From assembly GCA_017871115.1 (NCBI GenBank), contig JAFCIZ010000011.1, positions 79,501 through 143,500 of the forward strand: a stretch of DNA of 64,000 nt. The letters run 5' to 3'. The notes below the pieces were generated by a model. The model saw only the letters and a list, made by a program, of their open reading frames with translations. It was not told the origin of the DNA and did no database searches. The DNA is from Cunninghamella blakesleeana (Eukaryota; Mucoromycota; Mucoromycetes; Mucorales; Cunninghamellaceae). Shown here piece after piece: positions 12,427 through 23,971 of this stretch. Made by a program: the position numbers and the translations under genes. Positions within the stretch are counted from its first letter, which is position 1, and each line of letters begins with the position of its first letter.

Positions 12427-14516
12427 ATGATAGAAGCAACTAGTTCTCAGCCTGCTTTCAAGTTACCATTATGTATTCACTTAGCTTCATTGTTTCATAA
12501 AAGTACTACACCTTTACATATACCTAATGAATTACTGTAAGTTCGTTTTAATACCTACATACATATCGGCGTTTATAAATAAAATAGTATATAAAAATAC
12601 TCTCACACTAACAAAAAATAAAAATTAAAAAATAATAATAATTTTCGGCATATTTTTTTTCTATTTTTTTAATATAGATCATCTATTACATTATTTTTAA
12701 AAACAATATCTATATATTATAATATCTATTCTGATATAAATGAAGAAGAGCTAGAAACAGAAGAAGAAGAGGAAGAAAGGGAAAAAAGTGGAAATAGTCA
12801 ATCATATAGGAAAACGATACTTCATCTTATAGACCCACATCATCTTTATTTTGAACCATGTAAGCTGAATAAATAAGATATAATAAATAAATAAATAAAT
12901 AAATGATTAATTATATATATAAATAGTAAATATTAATACTAAATAGGAATGATTGTATGATTTTTTACTGTTTACATTCATTTAATAGATGGACAAATAC
13001 CTACTTGTAAAAATAAAACCATTCATATAGGGGATGATTTAGATGATTATTTAAGTAATCAGAATTTTATTTATTTACGGCCTTGTAAGTAAATCTTTTT
13101 TTTTTTATTTTATTTCGTTAATGCAAAACGGGGTTTCAATGTCAACTAAGTAGCATATAATTTTTTTATTAGTTAAACTCTCTAGTGTTAATAATTCTCT
13201 TTTAACTATTCCTCCTCCAACATCACCAACATATAAAAATAGTAAAGTATAGTTTTTAATTTTTATTTAATTGTAAAGTTTTTCATTTTTATTTATTTTT
13301 ATTTTTTATTAAAAATAGATACCCAATCATCCGACGAAGAAAATTTACAAGCATTAGCCAAGGTAAAAAAAAAAAAAAAATTATAATAGTGATAATAGTC
13401 AATTGTATGTTTACCTTTATCTCATTATTTTTATTTTTAGACATTAATATCCATTTATCAACAATACGAAAATGAAAAAGACATTGGAAAAATTATTCAA
13501 GAAAAGAAAAAAAAGGTATTATCCAACATTATCTGTACATTTTCTGGCGTTATACCTATAGAACAAGAAGCGACACAGCATCGTTTATGGAAATTAACTC
13601 AACATTATGGTGCAACTTTATCATACGATTTAACAGGAAAAGTGACACATTTAATCGCAACTAGAACAGGCACCACCAAAGTCAATAAAGCCAGTCATTA
13701 TGCGAAAATTCATATAGTGACATTATCATGGTTGTTGGATTCTTTATCTCGTTGGCAAGTTCAAAATGAATCATTTTACCCTTTAGTTTCCTCAGTCCCA
13801 CCTTCTACTGTCGTAACACCTGTTTCTACACCTCTAGGAAATGATGATGATATAGATGATGATGATGATGATGATGATGATCGTGACGAAAAGGATAAAG
13901 AGAATAAAAAAATAGATCAATTATCACTACTGCCTCCTCTACCATCTATGACAATGTTTCATGAAAAGAATAATGATGTTGATGAAGACGAAGAAGAAAT
14001 AACACCTTTACAATCAAATGAAATACATGATATTGATAAAATTGATTGGGATGAAGCTGATAAAGAAGTGAATGATTATATTTACGAAAGTGGAACGGAT
14101 GATTATCTTTCTTCTGGTCCGGATAGGTAAAATATAAATAATAATAATAATAATAATAATACTATAATACCATACTCTATGTTTTTTATTTTCATTTTTG
14201 TCTCATTACTTTTTCTAATTTTCTATTTTATTTATTTATTTATATCTCTTTTAAAAGTCCATTACCTGAATCTAATCGAAAAAGGAAACAAGTACTGTTT
14301 TCGAATTCAAGGAAAAAGAATAAACCCCTACATTCATGGTCACTCCGACAATCTAAAGAAAGAGGTCCTTCTAAATTGTCAACTACTACCTTATTTAATA
14401 ATAATATGGATCGACTTAGTAATAGCAGTAGTTTAAGTAGTGATGAAGATGATGAAGATGATGATACTTCTTTTTTAAATACACTAGCTGGTGAATTAGA
14501 TAATGAAATTGAATAA
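12427..14516 (+). CDS. Fcp1-like BRCT-domain protein lacking the phosphatase signature
   Basis: Seven exons: 12427-12536, 12678-12859, 12989-13084, 13173-13241, 13319-13362, 13441-14126 and 14258-14516, giving 481 aa. The frame closes at every junction. The clearest domain is a BRCT at about residues 180-250 (IICTFSGVIPI, WKLTQHYGATL, VTHLIATRTGTTKVNKA, IHIVTLSWLLDSLSRW). It is preceded by a helix (LAKTLISIYQQYENEKDI..IIQEKKKKVL) that resembles the segment before the BRCT of Fcp1, the RNA polymerase II CTD phosphatase. The acidic, Ser/Asp-rich C-terminus ending LAGELDNEIE also resembles Fcp1. The DxDxT catalytic signature expected upstream is absent from all exons found. I infer a diverged, catalytically inactive Fcp1 relative. 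A missed exon is the main alternative. Confidence 0.72.
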
Positions 14517-14761
14517 AAAAAAGTGAAAATGAAACATTGAACACAATATGGAAGGATAATCATTGCTTAAAAAAATATATGCGCGGGGATTTAATTTTTT
14601 CTTTTATTTTAAAAAAAAAACGTTTTTTTCACTCTCTTTCTCTTTTTTTTTCTTTTTTTAAAAAAAAAATAGTATTTGTTTTTATTTGTTGCCATACATA
14701 AAAAAAAACTATTCGTGTATGTTATATCAATAACGCAAATATAATAAATTAAATAAATACT

Positions 14762-17700
14762 ATGTCTAGTGAAGAAAGGCAACCATTATTAAATGGGCAA
14801 CAAAAAAAATATGAAAATAATTATTTTAATATTTCGGCCGAAAAGTTAACAGAATTAGTGGATCCTAAAAACCCTGCTTTATTAAAAGAACTTGGAGGTA
14901 CTAATAAATTATGTCAGCTTTTAAAAGTCGATCCTTCTAAAGGTTTATCTAGTGATGAAGATAAAGATACTTCTGATGCTACTCCCTTTTCTAAACGTCA
15001 ACAAACCTTTGGTAAAAATGTTTTACCTGAAGCTACTTCTAAATCCTTTTTACAGCTTTTATGGGCAGCTTATAATGATAAAACACTTAGTAAGTGGGCT
15101 ATATATTGTTATTATTATTATTGTTATTATTGTTATTATTGTTGATACTAAAAAAATTATGACAACTTGTATTTTTAAACATACATACTAATTATAACAA
15201 TACCACTAATATTTTTATTATTTTAATTTTTTTTTTTAATTTTATCTAGTTATGTTAACTATTGCTTCCATTGTTTCTTTGGCTATTGGTATTTGGGAAG
15301 ACTATTCACCTTCACATAACCCTGAAGAACCACGAGTTGGATGGTAATAATAATAGCGATAATAAATATCTTTACTAGGAAATAGAGAGTGATTTAAAAA
15401 AGATAGACGGGTATATACTCTAAAAAGGGAAGGTGGCTAAATGACAACTCTCTTTATTTTTTTTTTTACTGAGCTAAATTGTGTAACAACTTCTAATTTT
15501 GTATACTAATTTTAATCATGTTTATTATAATTATTATAATTATCATTTTATTTATTTTTATTTATTTATATTTCCAGGGTGGAAGGAACGGCTATTTTAG
15601 TCGCTGTCTTAGCTGTCATTTTAACCAATGCTATCAATGATTACCAAAAAGAAAAACAATTTAAAAAATTAAATGCTAAAAAGGAAGATCGTACTGTCAA
15701 ATTAATACGCAACGGAAGAGAAAAAGAAATTAGTGTTTATGAAATCCAAGTCGGTGATATCTTGATGCTGGAGCCTGGTGATATTTTAGCTGTAGATGGT
15801 ATTTATTTAGATGGTGGTCATAATATTGCTTGTGATGAATCGTCTGCTACAGGTGAATCGGATACAATGAAAAAGAAACCTTTTCCTAGTGATCCAAATG
15901 CGTTATCTGAAAGTGAATTGGAAGATATAGATTGCTTTTTATTATCTGGGTCAAAAGTCTTAGAAGGTGTAGGTAAATGTGTAGTCATTGCTGTTGGAGA
16001 AAACTCTTTCTTTGGGAAAACAATGATGTCCATGCGCGGTCAAGAAGTCGAAGGAACTCCCTTACAAATGAAATTGGATACTTTGGCTGAACAAATTGCC
16101 AAAATGGGTTTTGCTGCTGCTTTATTGATGTTGATCACCTTGATTTTGAAATATATCATCACCTCTGCTGTTCGAGATGAATGGCCCGAAGGAGATCAAA
16201 TTGCTGCTACCTTAGTAAGTATTGTTATTCAAGCCATCACTATTATTGTCGTTGCTGTTCCTGAGGGGTTACCTATGGCTGTTACAATGGCACTGGCATT
16301 TGCTACTACTCAAATGTTGAAAGAAAATAATTTGGTCCGTGTCTTATCTGCTTGTGAAACTATGGGAAATGCAACTGCTATCTGTTCTGATAAAACTGGC
16401 ACATTGACACAAAATGTCATGTCTATAGAACACGGTACATTAACAGGTTATAATTCTTTCGAAACTCAAAAGTCTGGATCTTTAAAATCATGGGAATCTA
16501 AAATAGATAAAGATACTACTGAATTAATTTTTGAAAGTATTTGTATTAATTCCACCGCATTTGAAAGTACTGATAATGGCAAATCTGAATTCATTGGTTC
16601 CAAAACAGAATGTGCTTTATTGGCTTGGGCTCAAAAATTAGGATGTGATTATGAAACCCTACGTCACAATAGTAAAAAAGTTCAAGTCTATCCTTTTGCT
16701 TCTAAACGTAAATCCATGTCTACTATTATTGAGAAGCACAGTCATCACAACCACCGTCTTTCTCCTTCAACAGATTATAGAATGTATACAAAAGGTGCTT
16801 CAGAAATCATTTTGGGGCAATGTACTCAATATATTGATGCAAAAGGCAAAGTTCAAAAATTGGATAAAGAAGCTTTAGTAAAATGGCAAAGCATTATTGG
16901 ACAATATGCTAACCAAGCTTTACGTACCATTGCATTGGCTTATAAAGATTTAAAACACTGGGAAAAGGACGACCATCAAAAAAGTGATAATGAAAACGAA
17001 GAAGAAGATGAAGATAAAGGAAGTGAACCTCCTCTAGATGATTTGATTTTAATTGGTATTGTTGGTATTATGGATCCTTTAAGAGAAGGTGTGGTAGACT
17101 CTGTCAAACAATTCCGTCAAGCTGGTGTTTTTGTTAGAATGATTACTGGAGATAATATTGATACAGCTAAAGCTATTGCTCGTAAAGCTGGTATTTTGAC
17201 AAAGGGTGGTGTAGCAATTACAGGACCTGAATTAAGAGCTATGTCTGTAGAAGAACAACGTGCTGTTATTCCTAAATTACAAGTATTAGCTAGATCTTCA
17301 CCTACTGATAAAACAATTGTAGTAACAAGATTACAAGAACAAGATCAAGTGGTTGGTATGACTGGGGACGGTACAAACGATGGCCCTGCTCTTAAATTGG
17401 CTGATGTTGGATTTAGTATGGGGATCACTGGTACCGAAGTAGCTAAGGAAGCTTCTGATATTATTTTAATGGATGATAACTTTAATTCTCTTTTGAAGGC
17501 ATTATTATGGGGTAGAGCTGTGAATGATGGTGTACGTAAATTCTTAACTTTCCAATTAACAGTCAATATTGCTGCTGTGGTATTATCTTTTACTAGTGCT
17601 TTGACATCTGATACATCTGAAAGTATACTTAGTGCTGTTCAATTATTATGGGTCAATTTAATCATGGATACATTAGCTGCTTTAGCCTTAGCTACAGAAC

Positions 17701-18671
17701 CACCTAGTTTGGATTTATTATCAAGAAAACCTATTTCTAAATACGCTCATTTAATTAATTATCCTATGGCCAAAATGATTTTAGGACAAGCTATTTTCCA
17801 AATTGCCATCAATTTAGTCTTATTATATTGCGGATTTGCTATTTTCCATTTGGACCCTGAGCATGATCAACAAGTCTTACGTACCATGGTCTTCAATGTA
17901 TTTGTGTTTTTACAAATCTTTAATGAAGTGAACTGTCGTCGTATTGATGCACACACATTGAATGTATTTAGTAATATTCACCGTCATGGTCTTTTTATCA
18001 TTGTTCAAGTATTTGTAATTTTTGGCCAATTCTTCATCGTTACTTATGGTGGCATCGCTTTCAAGACAGTCCCCTTAACTGGTGAACAATGGTTGATTAC
18101 TGTATTATTAGGTTCTTTGTCTTTACCTGTGGGTACTATCATTCGATTGATTCCCGATTGTGGTTGTGAACGTAAATTCAATGAAGAAGCCGAACCTTTA
18201 GCTTCATACTCAAGAATGAATTGGGAAGGTGCTATTGGTGATATTAGAAAAGAAATCAAAATTTTAAATTTATTACGCCGTAATGTTCATGGCCAAAAAC
18301 ACTATCAACACCAAGATACAAATCCATCTCATAGATATCATGAAAGAAGACAAAAATTAAAACAAAAATTATTCCATCGTAAATCAAGATCTTTACATCA
18401 TCCTATTACAACACCAACAGCAAATGATTCTCCTTCTTCATTCCTTTCGAATAATAATAACGATAATAATAATAAAAAGAAAGATACACCTCAACGTTCT
18501 TCCACTTTACCTCATGATGATGCTACTTCTCAACAACAAGATCATGAATCAACAACATCAGCATCTACTCATAATCGATTTGCAGATTTGGTTAATAGTG
18601 CAAAGGAATATCATAGAGCTGCAGATGAAGCACTCCAACGTCAACAAGATAAAGATTCCGGAAAGAAATAG
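14762..18671 (+). CDS. PMC1: P-type Ca2+-transporting ATPase (PMCA/Pmc1 type)
   Basis: Three exons, 14762-15089, 15250-15343 and 15578-18671, giving 1171 aa. It pumps Ca2+ out of the cytosol at the expense of ATP; fungal Pmc1 proteins act at the vacuole, so that location is inferred. Visible P2B features are the actuator motif TGES near 232, the membrane motif PEGLP, the phosphorylation motif SDKTGTLT with the acceptor Asp near 412, and the hinge motif TGDGTNDGPALK near 738, followed by C-terminal membrane helices. The C-terminal tail of about 150 residues is basic, then rich in His/Gln/Asn/Ser. I do not see a clear calmodulin-binding helix. Exon 2 restores the first transmembrane helix, and the tryptophan codon split across the last junction is consistent with correct splicing. 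Confidence 0.95.
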
Positions 18672-19821
18672 TAATAGCAATAAAATAGTAATTGTATTTT
18701 TATTTTTGAATGAAAGAGGTTGTTTATTAAATTATTTTTTTTATAAAAATCGTAATAAAATCGTAATAAATTTATTTAATTTTTAAATAAGGCTGTTTAA
18801 TTATTTATTCTTGTGTATGTATAAAAATAAATATAAAATCACGGTATTAAAAAAAAAAAAAAATAATAATAAAAATTCCCTTATTTTTTAGCAAGGCTCA
18901 TATACTTTAATATTTTCAACTTTTACAATATGAGTATATTTATATACGACTATATTTTTATTTTAGTACAATTTTATCCTAAATAGTAATAAGTACATTT
19001 TTTTAGTCCATAAGTAATTAGTAAAATGCAGTATGTATAAAAATCATCCATTTCGAAACATATTTTTTTAAAGCGACAAACATGATATATACATACATAT
19101 TTTTTTTATAATGCAAACGACTCCATTCTTTTCTAAGATATCCAGCTCCAATATTTTATTTAGCTCATATGTAGATATTCTGTTATAATATGTATAAAAA
19201 GCGTTTAATTTGGAAGGTTTGAAAGAATAGGATAGCAGAAGAATGAAAAGGAGTGGGTATTATTTTTATTTTGAAGAAAAAAAAAATATTAAACACAATA
19301 CCTTTATATATACTTATATATATGTACAGAATGACTACGTCCTTGATCTATTACAATTTCAAGTCAATTGATTTATTACCTAAGATAAATGAATATTTAA
19401 CTTGAAGTGTCATCAAGTTTTGAATAATCTTCAAAAAAAGTAAGAGTATATAGAGATTTTATTCCGTGCTCAGGTATATTGTTTGTTTATTGGAGAATAT
19501 ATCCAAATAATTAGTAACTTATTTTTCTTAATATACAAAATAAGAATGATGTCAAATAAAAAGAGTAAGATTATTTTATTAAGTATAATTTCAAAATAAT
19601 TATTTATTTTAAAAAATAAATACTGGTACGTAAAACCTAAAGATTATAATAATAAAGCTATTTTTTCTGAAAAATTAGAGTTTATATTTCATATCAAATC
19701 TATATTCGCTGTTTATACAATTATTAATTATTTTGCTATAGTTTTACTATTTATATATTTTTTTTTCCTTGATTCCAGTATTTTTCTTACATACAAGTTA
19801 AAGCACCAGTGGTTTGATAAA
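18672..19821. other. Intergenic between the Ca2+ pump and the hairpin array
   Basis: AT-rich spacer with TA-rich and homopolymer runs. I see no gene. The last 60 bases (about 19760-19821) show weak similarity to the spacer that precedes each later array unit (TTTCTTACATA.AA.....AA..ACCA). Confidence 0.5.
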
Positions 19822-20190
19822 CAATAATATCATGCTCTTCCAGTCTTCAATGCAGACCTAAAGACTTACAGATATTATTGTCTCTTTTATGCCAGAAAAT
19901 AGAATTTATTTACAATACATGCTCTTCCAGCCATCATACTGACCTAAAGACTTAAAGATATCGTAAATATGCTACTATATTCATACTCTTCCAGCTGTAT
20001 GAAGCCTAAAGTTTTACAGAAATAATAGCACTGATAAATCCTATTTCAGAATAATATGTATCTATGTATATAAATTTATGAAAATGTTAATTAGTTAACT
20101 GATACACATATGGTTAATATTTTTTATTTTATTAATATTCCTATTTATTCTTTCCTTACATATAAACCAAAGAACCAACAAATTGATAGA
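19822..20190. repeat. Array unit 1 (hairpins 19822-19880, 19908-19968, 19972-20028)
   Basis: Hairpin a is closed by CAATAATATC / GATATTATTG, a perfect 10-bp stem, with apical GTCT..AGAC. Hairpin b is closed by ATTTAC / GTAAAT, extended with one mismatch and one bulge. Hairpin c is closed by CTACTATATTC / GAAATAATAG with one mismatch and one bulge. The unit is 369 bp; the two following units are 360 bp. Confidence 0.85.
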
Positions 20191-20550
20191 CAATATTATC
20201 ATGCTCTTCCAGTCTTCAATGCAGACCTAAAGGCTTACAGATACTACTGCCTCTTTTATGCCAGAAAATAGAATTTATTTACAATACATGCTCTTCCAGC
20301 CATCATACTGACCTAAAGACTTAAAGATATCGTAAATATGCTACTATATTCATACTCTTCCAGCTATATGAAGCCTAAAGTTTTACAGAAATAGTAGTAT
20401 GGACAAACTCTATTACAAAAATAATGTATATAACATTACAAAAATATTAGTTAGTTAACTGATACACATATGGTTAATATTTTTTATTTTATTAATATTC
20501 CTATTTTTTCTTTCCTTACATATAAACCAAAAAACCAGCAAATTGATAGA
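20191..20550. repeat. Array unit 2 (hairpins 20191-20249, 20277-20337, 20341-20397)
   Basis: A 360-bp unit. Hairpin c is closed by CTACTATATTC / GAAATAGTAG, which pairs fully apart from one bulged A. Hairpin a has two mismatches in its closing stem (CAATATTATC / GATACTACTG). Apart from hairpin a, the unit is almost identical to unit 3. Confidence 0.85.
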
Positions 20551-20910
20551 CAACATTATCATGCTCTTCCAGTCTTCAATGCAGACCTAAAGACTTACAG
20601 ATATTATTGTCTCTTTTATGCCAGAAAATAGAATTTATTTACAATACATGCTCTTCCAGCCATCATACTGACCTAAAGACTTAAAGATATCGTAAATATG
20701 CTACTATATTCATACTCTTCCAGCTATATGAAGCCTAAAGTTTTACAGAAATAGTAGTATGGACAAACTCTATTACAAAAATAATGTATATAACATTACA
20801 AAAATATTAGTTAGTTAACTGATACACATATGGTTAATATTTTTTATTTTATTAATATTCCTATTTATTCTTTCCTTACATATAAACCAAAGAACCAACA
20901 AATTGATAGA
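20551..20910. repeat. Array unit 3 (hairpins 20551-20609, 20637-20697, 20701-20757)
   Basis: A 360-bp unit. Hairpins b and c appear identical to those of unit 2; hairpin a is closed by CAACATTATC / GATATTATTG with two mismatches. Confidence 0.85.
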
Positions 20911-21292
20911 CAATATTATCATGCTCTTCCAGTCTTCAATGCAGACCTAAAGACTTACAGATATTATTGTCTCTTTTATGCCAGAAAATAGAATTTATTT
21001 ACAATACATGCTCTTCCAGCCATCATACTGACCTAAAGACTTAAAGATATCGTAAATATGCTACTATATTCATACTCTTCCAGCTGTATGAAGCCTAAAG
21101 TTTTACAGAAATAATAGCACTGATAAATCCTATTTCAGAATAATATGTACCTATCTATATATATATCAATATATCTATATATAAACTTACAAAAATATTA
21201 GTTAATCGATACACACGGTTATTATTTTTTATTTTATTAATATTCCGATTCTTATTTTCCTAACATATAAACCAAAGAATCAATAAAGTAAT
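20911..21292. repeat. Array unit 4 (hairpins 20911-20969, 20997-21057, 21061-21117)
   Basis: Hairpin a is closed by CAATATTATC / GATATTATTG with one mismatch. Hairpin c has the unit-1 version (GAAATAATAG, apical GCTGTATGAAGC). The downstream spacer diverges and leads into the single fifth motif. Confidence 0.85.
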
Positions 21293-21357
21293 AATCAAAT
21301 TCATCACGCTTTTCCACCATTTTGTAAAAATGCCTAAAAGCTTATAGACATATGATT
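21293..21357. repeat. Diverged fifth-unit hairpin
   Basis: The internal-loop strands read GCTTTTCCA and CCTAAAAGCTTATAG, still recognisable. The apical part is a new hairpin (CATTTT / AAAATG) and the outer stem is again different (AATCA / TGATT). This copy keeps the architecture while changing most paired bases, which argues for selection on structure. Confidence 0.75.
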
Positions 21358-21862
21358 AAAATTCAAAAACTAAATAAGTAAATAAATGATAATCTTTGAG
21401 AAATATAAAAATAAAAAAAAAAGTTATAAAAAAGTTATATAGCTTGATTTATGGCAAAAAATTAAATAAATAAAAGTCAGATAAAAGGGCCAAAATTCAA
21501 ATAAGTAGAAATACGTTGTTTAGATATAAAATAGAATTAAAATAAAAATTACGATGAGAGCCCTGAAAACGAAAAAAGCTTCTTTTATTTTATTGAATTA
21601 GAAATAAAATCGAATTTATATGATTATTAAGATACACAAAATATCATTATAGTTGTTAAACAAAAAAATTGATGAAAATTATAATAAAGTTACTACAGGC
21701 AAATTGATAAAATAGTGATTAAGAATTATTTCATTCTCAGATTAAGTTTTGAGGATTAAAATTCCGACATTGTTTCAATTTCGAGGATTTTTTTTACCTC
21801 TCCAACTTCTTTTACTTAAAAAACTTCAGTTTTATATATACCTCTACTGATAACATGTCAAA
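21358..21862. other. Intergenic
   Basis: AT-rich spacer between the hairpin array and the next gene. No further copy of the hairpin motif is seen. Confidence 0.5.
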
Positions 21863-23458
21863 ATGGAAGAATTTTTTTTAGATTACGGAAAAAATAAGAA
21901 AAAGATAAGACTATCAGATTTTATTGTTTCCTATGAAAACGCGATAATACTTTATTGTTTTAATTGTAATTTAATGAAATGGGATAGTATTAAAGATAAT
22001 TTAACTACGAAATTCAAAAAGCTCTCAAAAAATGATAATAAAGTACGTTTTAGCCAATTATGTACTTTATAATCTTTAATATTAATATTAAGATTAATAT
22101 ATGTATTTATCTATAGAAATATATTAATGATAAAAATCAAATTGATTGGATTGATATTAGTAATAAAGTGAAAAGAGTACGCGTTTAATAAATTATATCC
22201 AATAAGAATATAAATTTAATGATTAATAAATACAATATTATTAATAATATCCTCATTATAATTTATTTTGTTCATTTAGTATCGAGCTTTTCAAATAGTA
22301 TCTGAAGCTGAAGGTAGTAAAACTATTAAGGAAGCCATCTTTTATACTGCAAATAATAATTTAAGTTCTAAATCTCAGCATATATCACCTTTAACATTAA
22401 AAGATAATATAAAACAATGGAAAAAAGAGAATAAATATCAAGAAAAAGTGCACCTCCAAGATTTATTATATTTCAATATCCTTGATTTTGTTACAGATGA
22501 TCAAACAAATGGAACTCATCAAGTATTGAAATTACATTATGAAAATGAAAAAAGCCGATATTTAATTAAACATCGACCATCCCAACATATTAAATATTTA
22601 ACAAAGGCACTGTTAAATTTTGAAAAATCATCATATAATCAAAATGACGAAATGAAATTAATATTAAAGCAATCAAAAATATTAATAAGACAGAATCATG
22701 ACGATGGTGACAGAAGCACCAAAAAAATTATTATTAAGATTTGCAAAACTTATTTATCGTTGGAGGATGAAAAGTATTATCTTTATGAAAAAAATATGAA
22801 CGAAAGTACTTATACAATGATATTCCTTCGACCAATTATTATATTAATATTCAAACCATTAAGCAATATTTTTAAATTTTTATGGGGCGAAGTGTCATTA
22901 CAATGCAAAAATGAATCGGACAATAAAATTCTTACAACAACTGATCGATCTGCCAGTAGTTCAAAAGTTGATGGAGTTATTATTGATGATGTATATAATA
23001 TGGAAGTTGGAATTATAGAAGTTTCAGGTCCTAATTATAAAGTTAACAAAGTTCATTATTTAGAAGATAAAAATAAGATTGCAAAAAATTTAAGAATAAT
23101 ATACAAATCTATCGAAGTAATAAAATCAACAACAAGTATGGTCATGATGAAGGATTTAAAGGTTTATGGTATTCAAGTGTATTTAAATGAATTACATGTT
23201 TATAGTTGTCGTCGTGCTTACTCTGGTCATTTTGTTTTCAATCGTGAACTTTCAATAGATATCCCATATAAAAAATCATACATTCACGGATTACCAAAGT
23301 TTCTATCACAACTTTGGACCATAAAAGAGCTATTTTATAACTTACACTTATCACTTACTCATATTATGAATGATCAAACTAGTTCAGAATCCAATTGTTC
23401 TTCTGATTCCAATGAATCGATTGTGTATACTCCTTTTTCAAAAAAACAAAAAATATAA
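21863..23458 (+). CDS. Unknown 472-aa protein, possible nuclease-like family
   Basis: Three exons, 21863-22042, 22117-22176 and 22280-23458, all phase 0, giving 472 aa. The N-terminal region has a short helix-rich segment ending DWIDISNKVKR that loosely recalls a SANT/Myb helix. The middle carries a KVDGVIIDD segment, then MEVGIIEVSGP, a pattern I associate with large Mucorales families of hypothetical proteins that may share a PD-(D/E)XK-like fold (D...ExxxEVS). The C-terminal part has a beta-rich stretch (VYGIQVYLNELHVYSC) and ends in Ser/Asn-rich sequence. No signal peptide or transmembrane helix is seen. It sits just downstream of the hairpin array and upstream of the eIF4A-like gene, same strand. 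Function unknown; the nuclease idea is a weak inference. Confidence 0.68.
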
Positions 23459-23971
23459 TATATAATATTGCCATTATTATAATCATACTTGATCATATTT
23501 CATAAATTTATATTCGTATAAATTTTACGCCTATGAACAATATTACTATACTTTATTTTGTAATGTTATATATATATTATTAATAACTCTAAGCTATTTT
23601 TAGTGAATTAAAAGGATATATACGAATATAAAGGAACAAGAATATAAAAAAAAAGAAATTTTGAGTAATTCTATTAATCACTTTTCTTTTTTCTAAAGAA
23701 AATCGCGGAGAGTGAAATTCATTTATATAAAAATGGGATGAAGTGTATATTTTTTTTACTTTTTCTTTTTAAAAAATAATAACCCCCACCTACAATAATT
23801 TATTCAATAGTAAATATACAACTACCGCTAAGGAAATGAAAGTAAGATAATTTGAATTAGAAAAAAAGAATACTATTTTTTTTATTAAAACAATCAACTA
23901 AAACATTATATGGTCATTCTTATTCTTATTACTAGCGCAGTTGGAATAAAGTAGTAAATACATGTACTGAA
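23459..23971. other. Intergenic
   Basis: AT-rich spacer. If the next gene has an additional upstream coding exon it would lie here; a GCAG acceptor at 23937-23940 precedes an in-frame extension of the downstream exon, but I could not identify a first exon. Confidence 0.4.

Larger units (their letters stand above)
19822..21357. repeat. Tandem array of 13 related hairpins in about 360-bp units (unknown)
   Basis: Four tandem units (starting at 19822, 20191, 20551 and 20911) plus one diverged single motif at 21293. Each full unit holds three hairpins of 57-61 nt (a, b, c). All share the strand ATGCTCTTCCAG (c: ATACTCTTCCAG) and the opposite strand CCTAAAG.(C/T)TTA.AG, separated by a variable apical hairpin. 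Each hairpin is closed by its own stem, different in a, b and c yet self-complementary. The intervening spacers are also repeated (for example GTTAACTGATACACATATGG). There is no open reading frame. It could be an array of structured RNAs, a ribozyme-like satellite, or a DNA-level element; the sequence alone does not say which. It matches no tRNA, C/D snoRNA, hammerhead or CRISPR pattern I know. Confidence 0.85.

Noticed and set aside
19822..21117. CRISPR-like array
   Set aside because: Repeats are long, come in three classes per unit, have conserved spacers and lie in a eukaryotic genome; nothing fits CRISPR.
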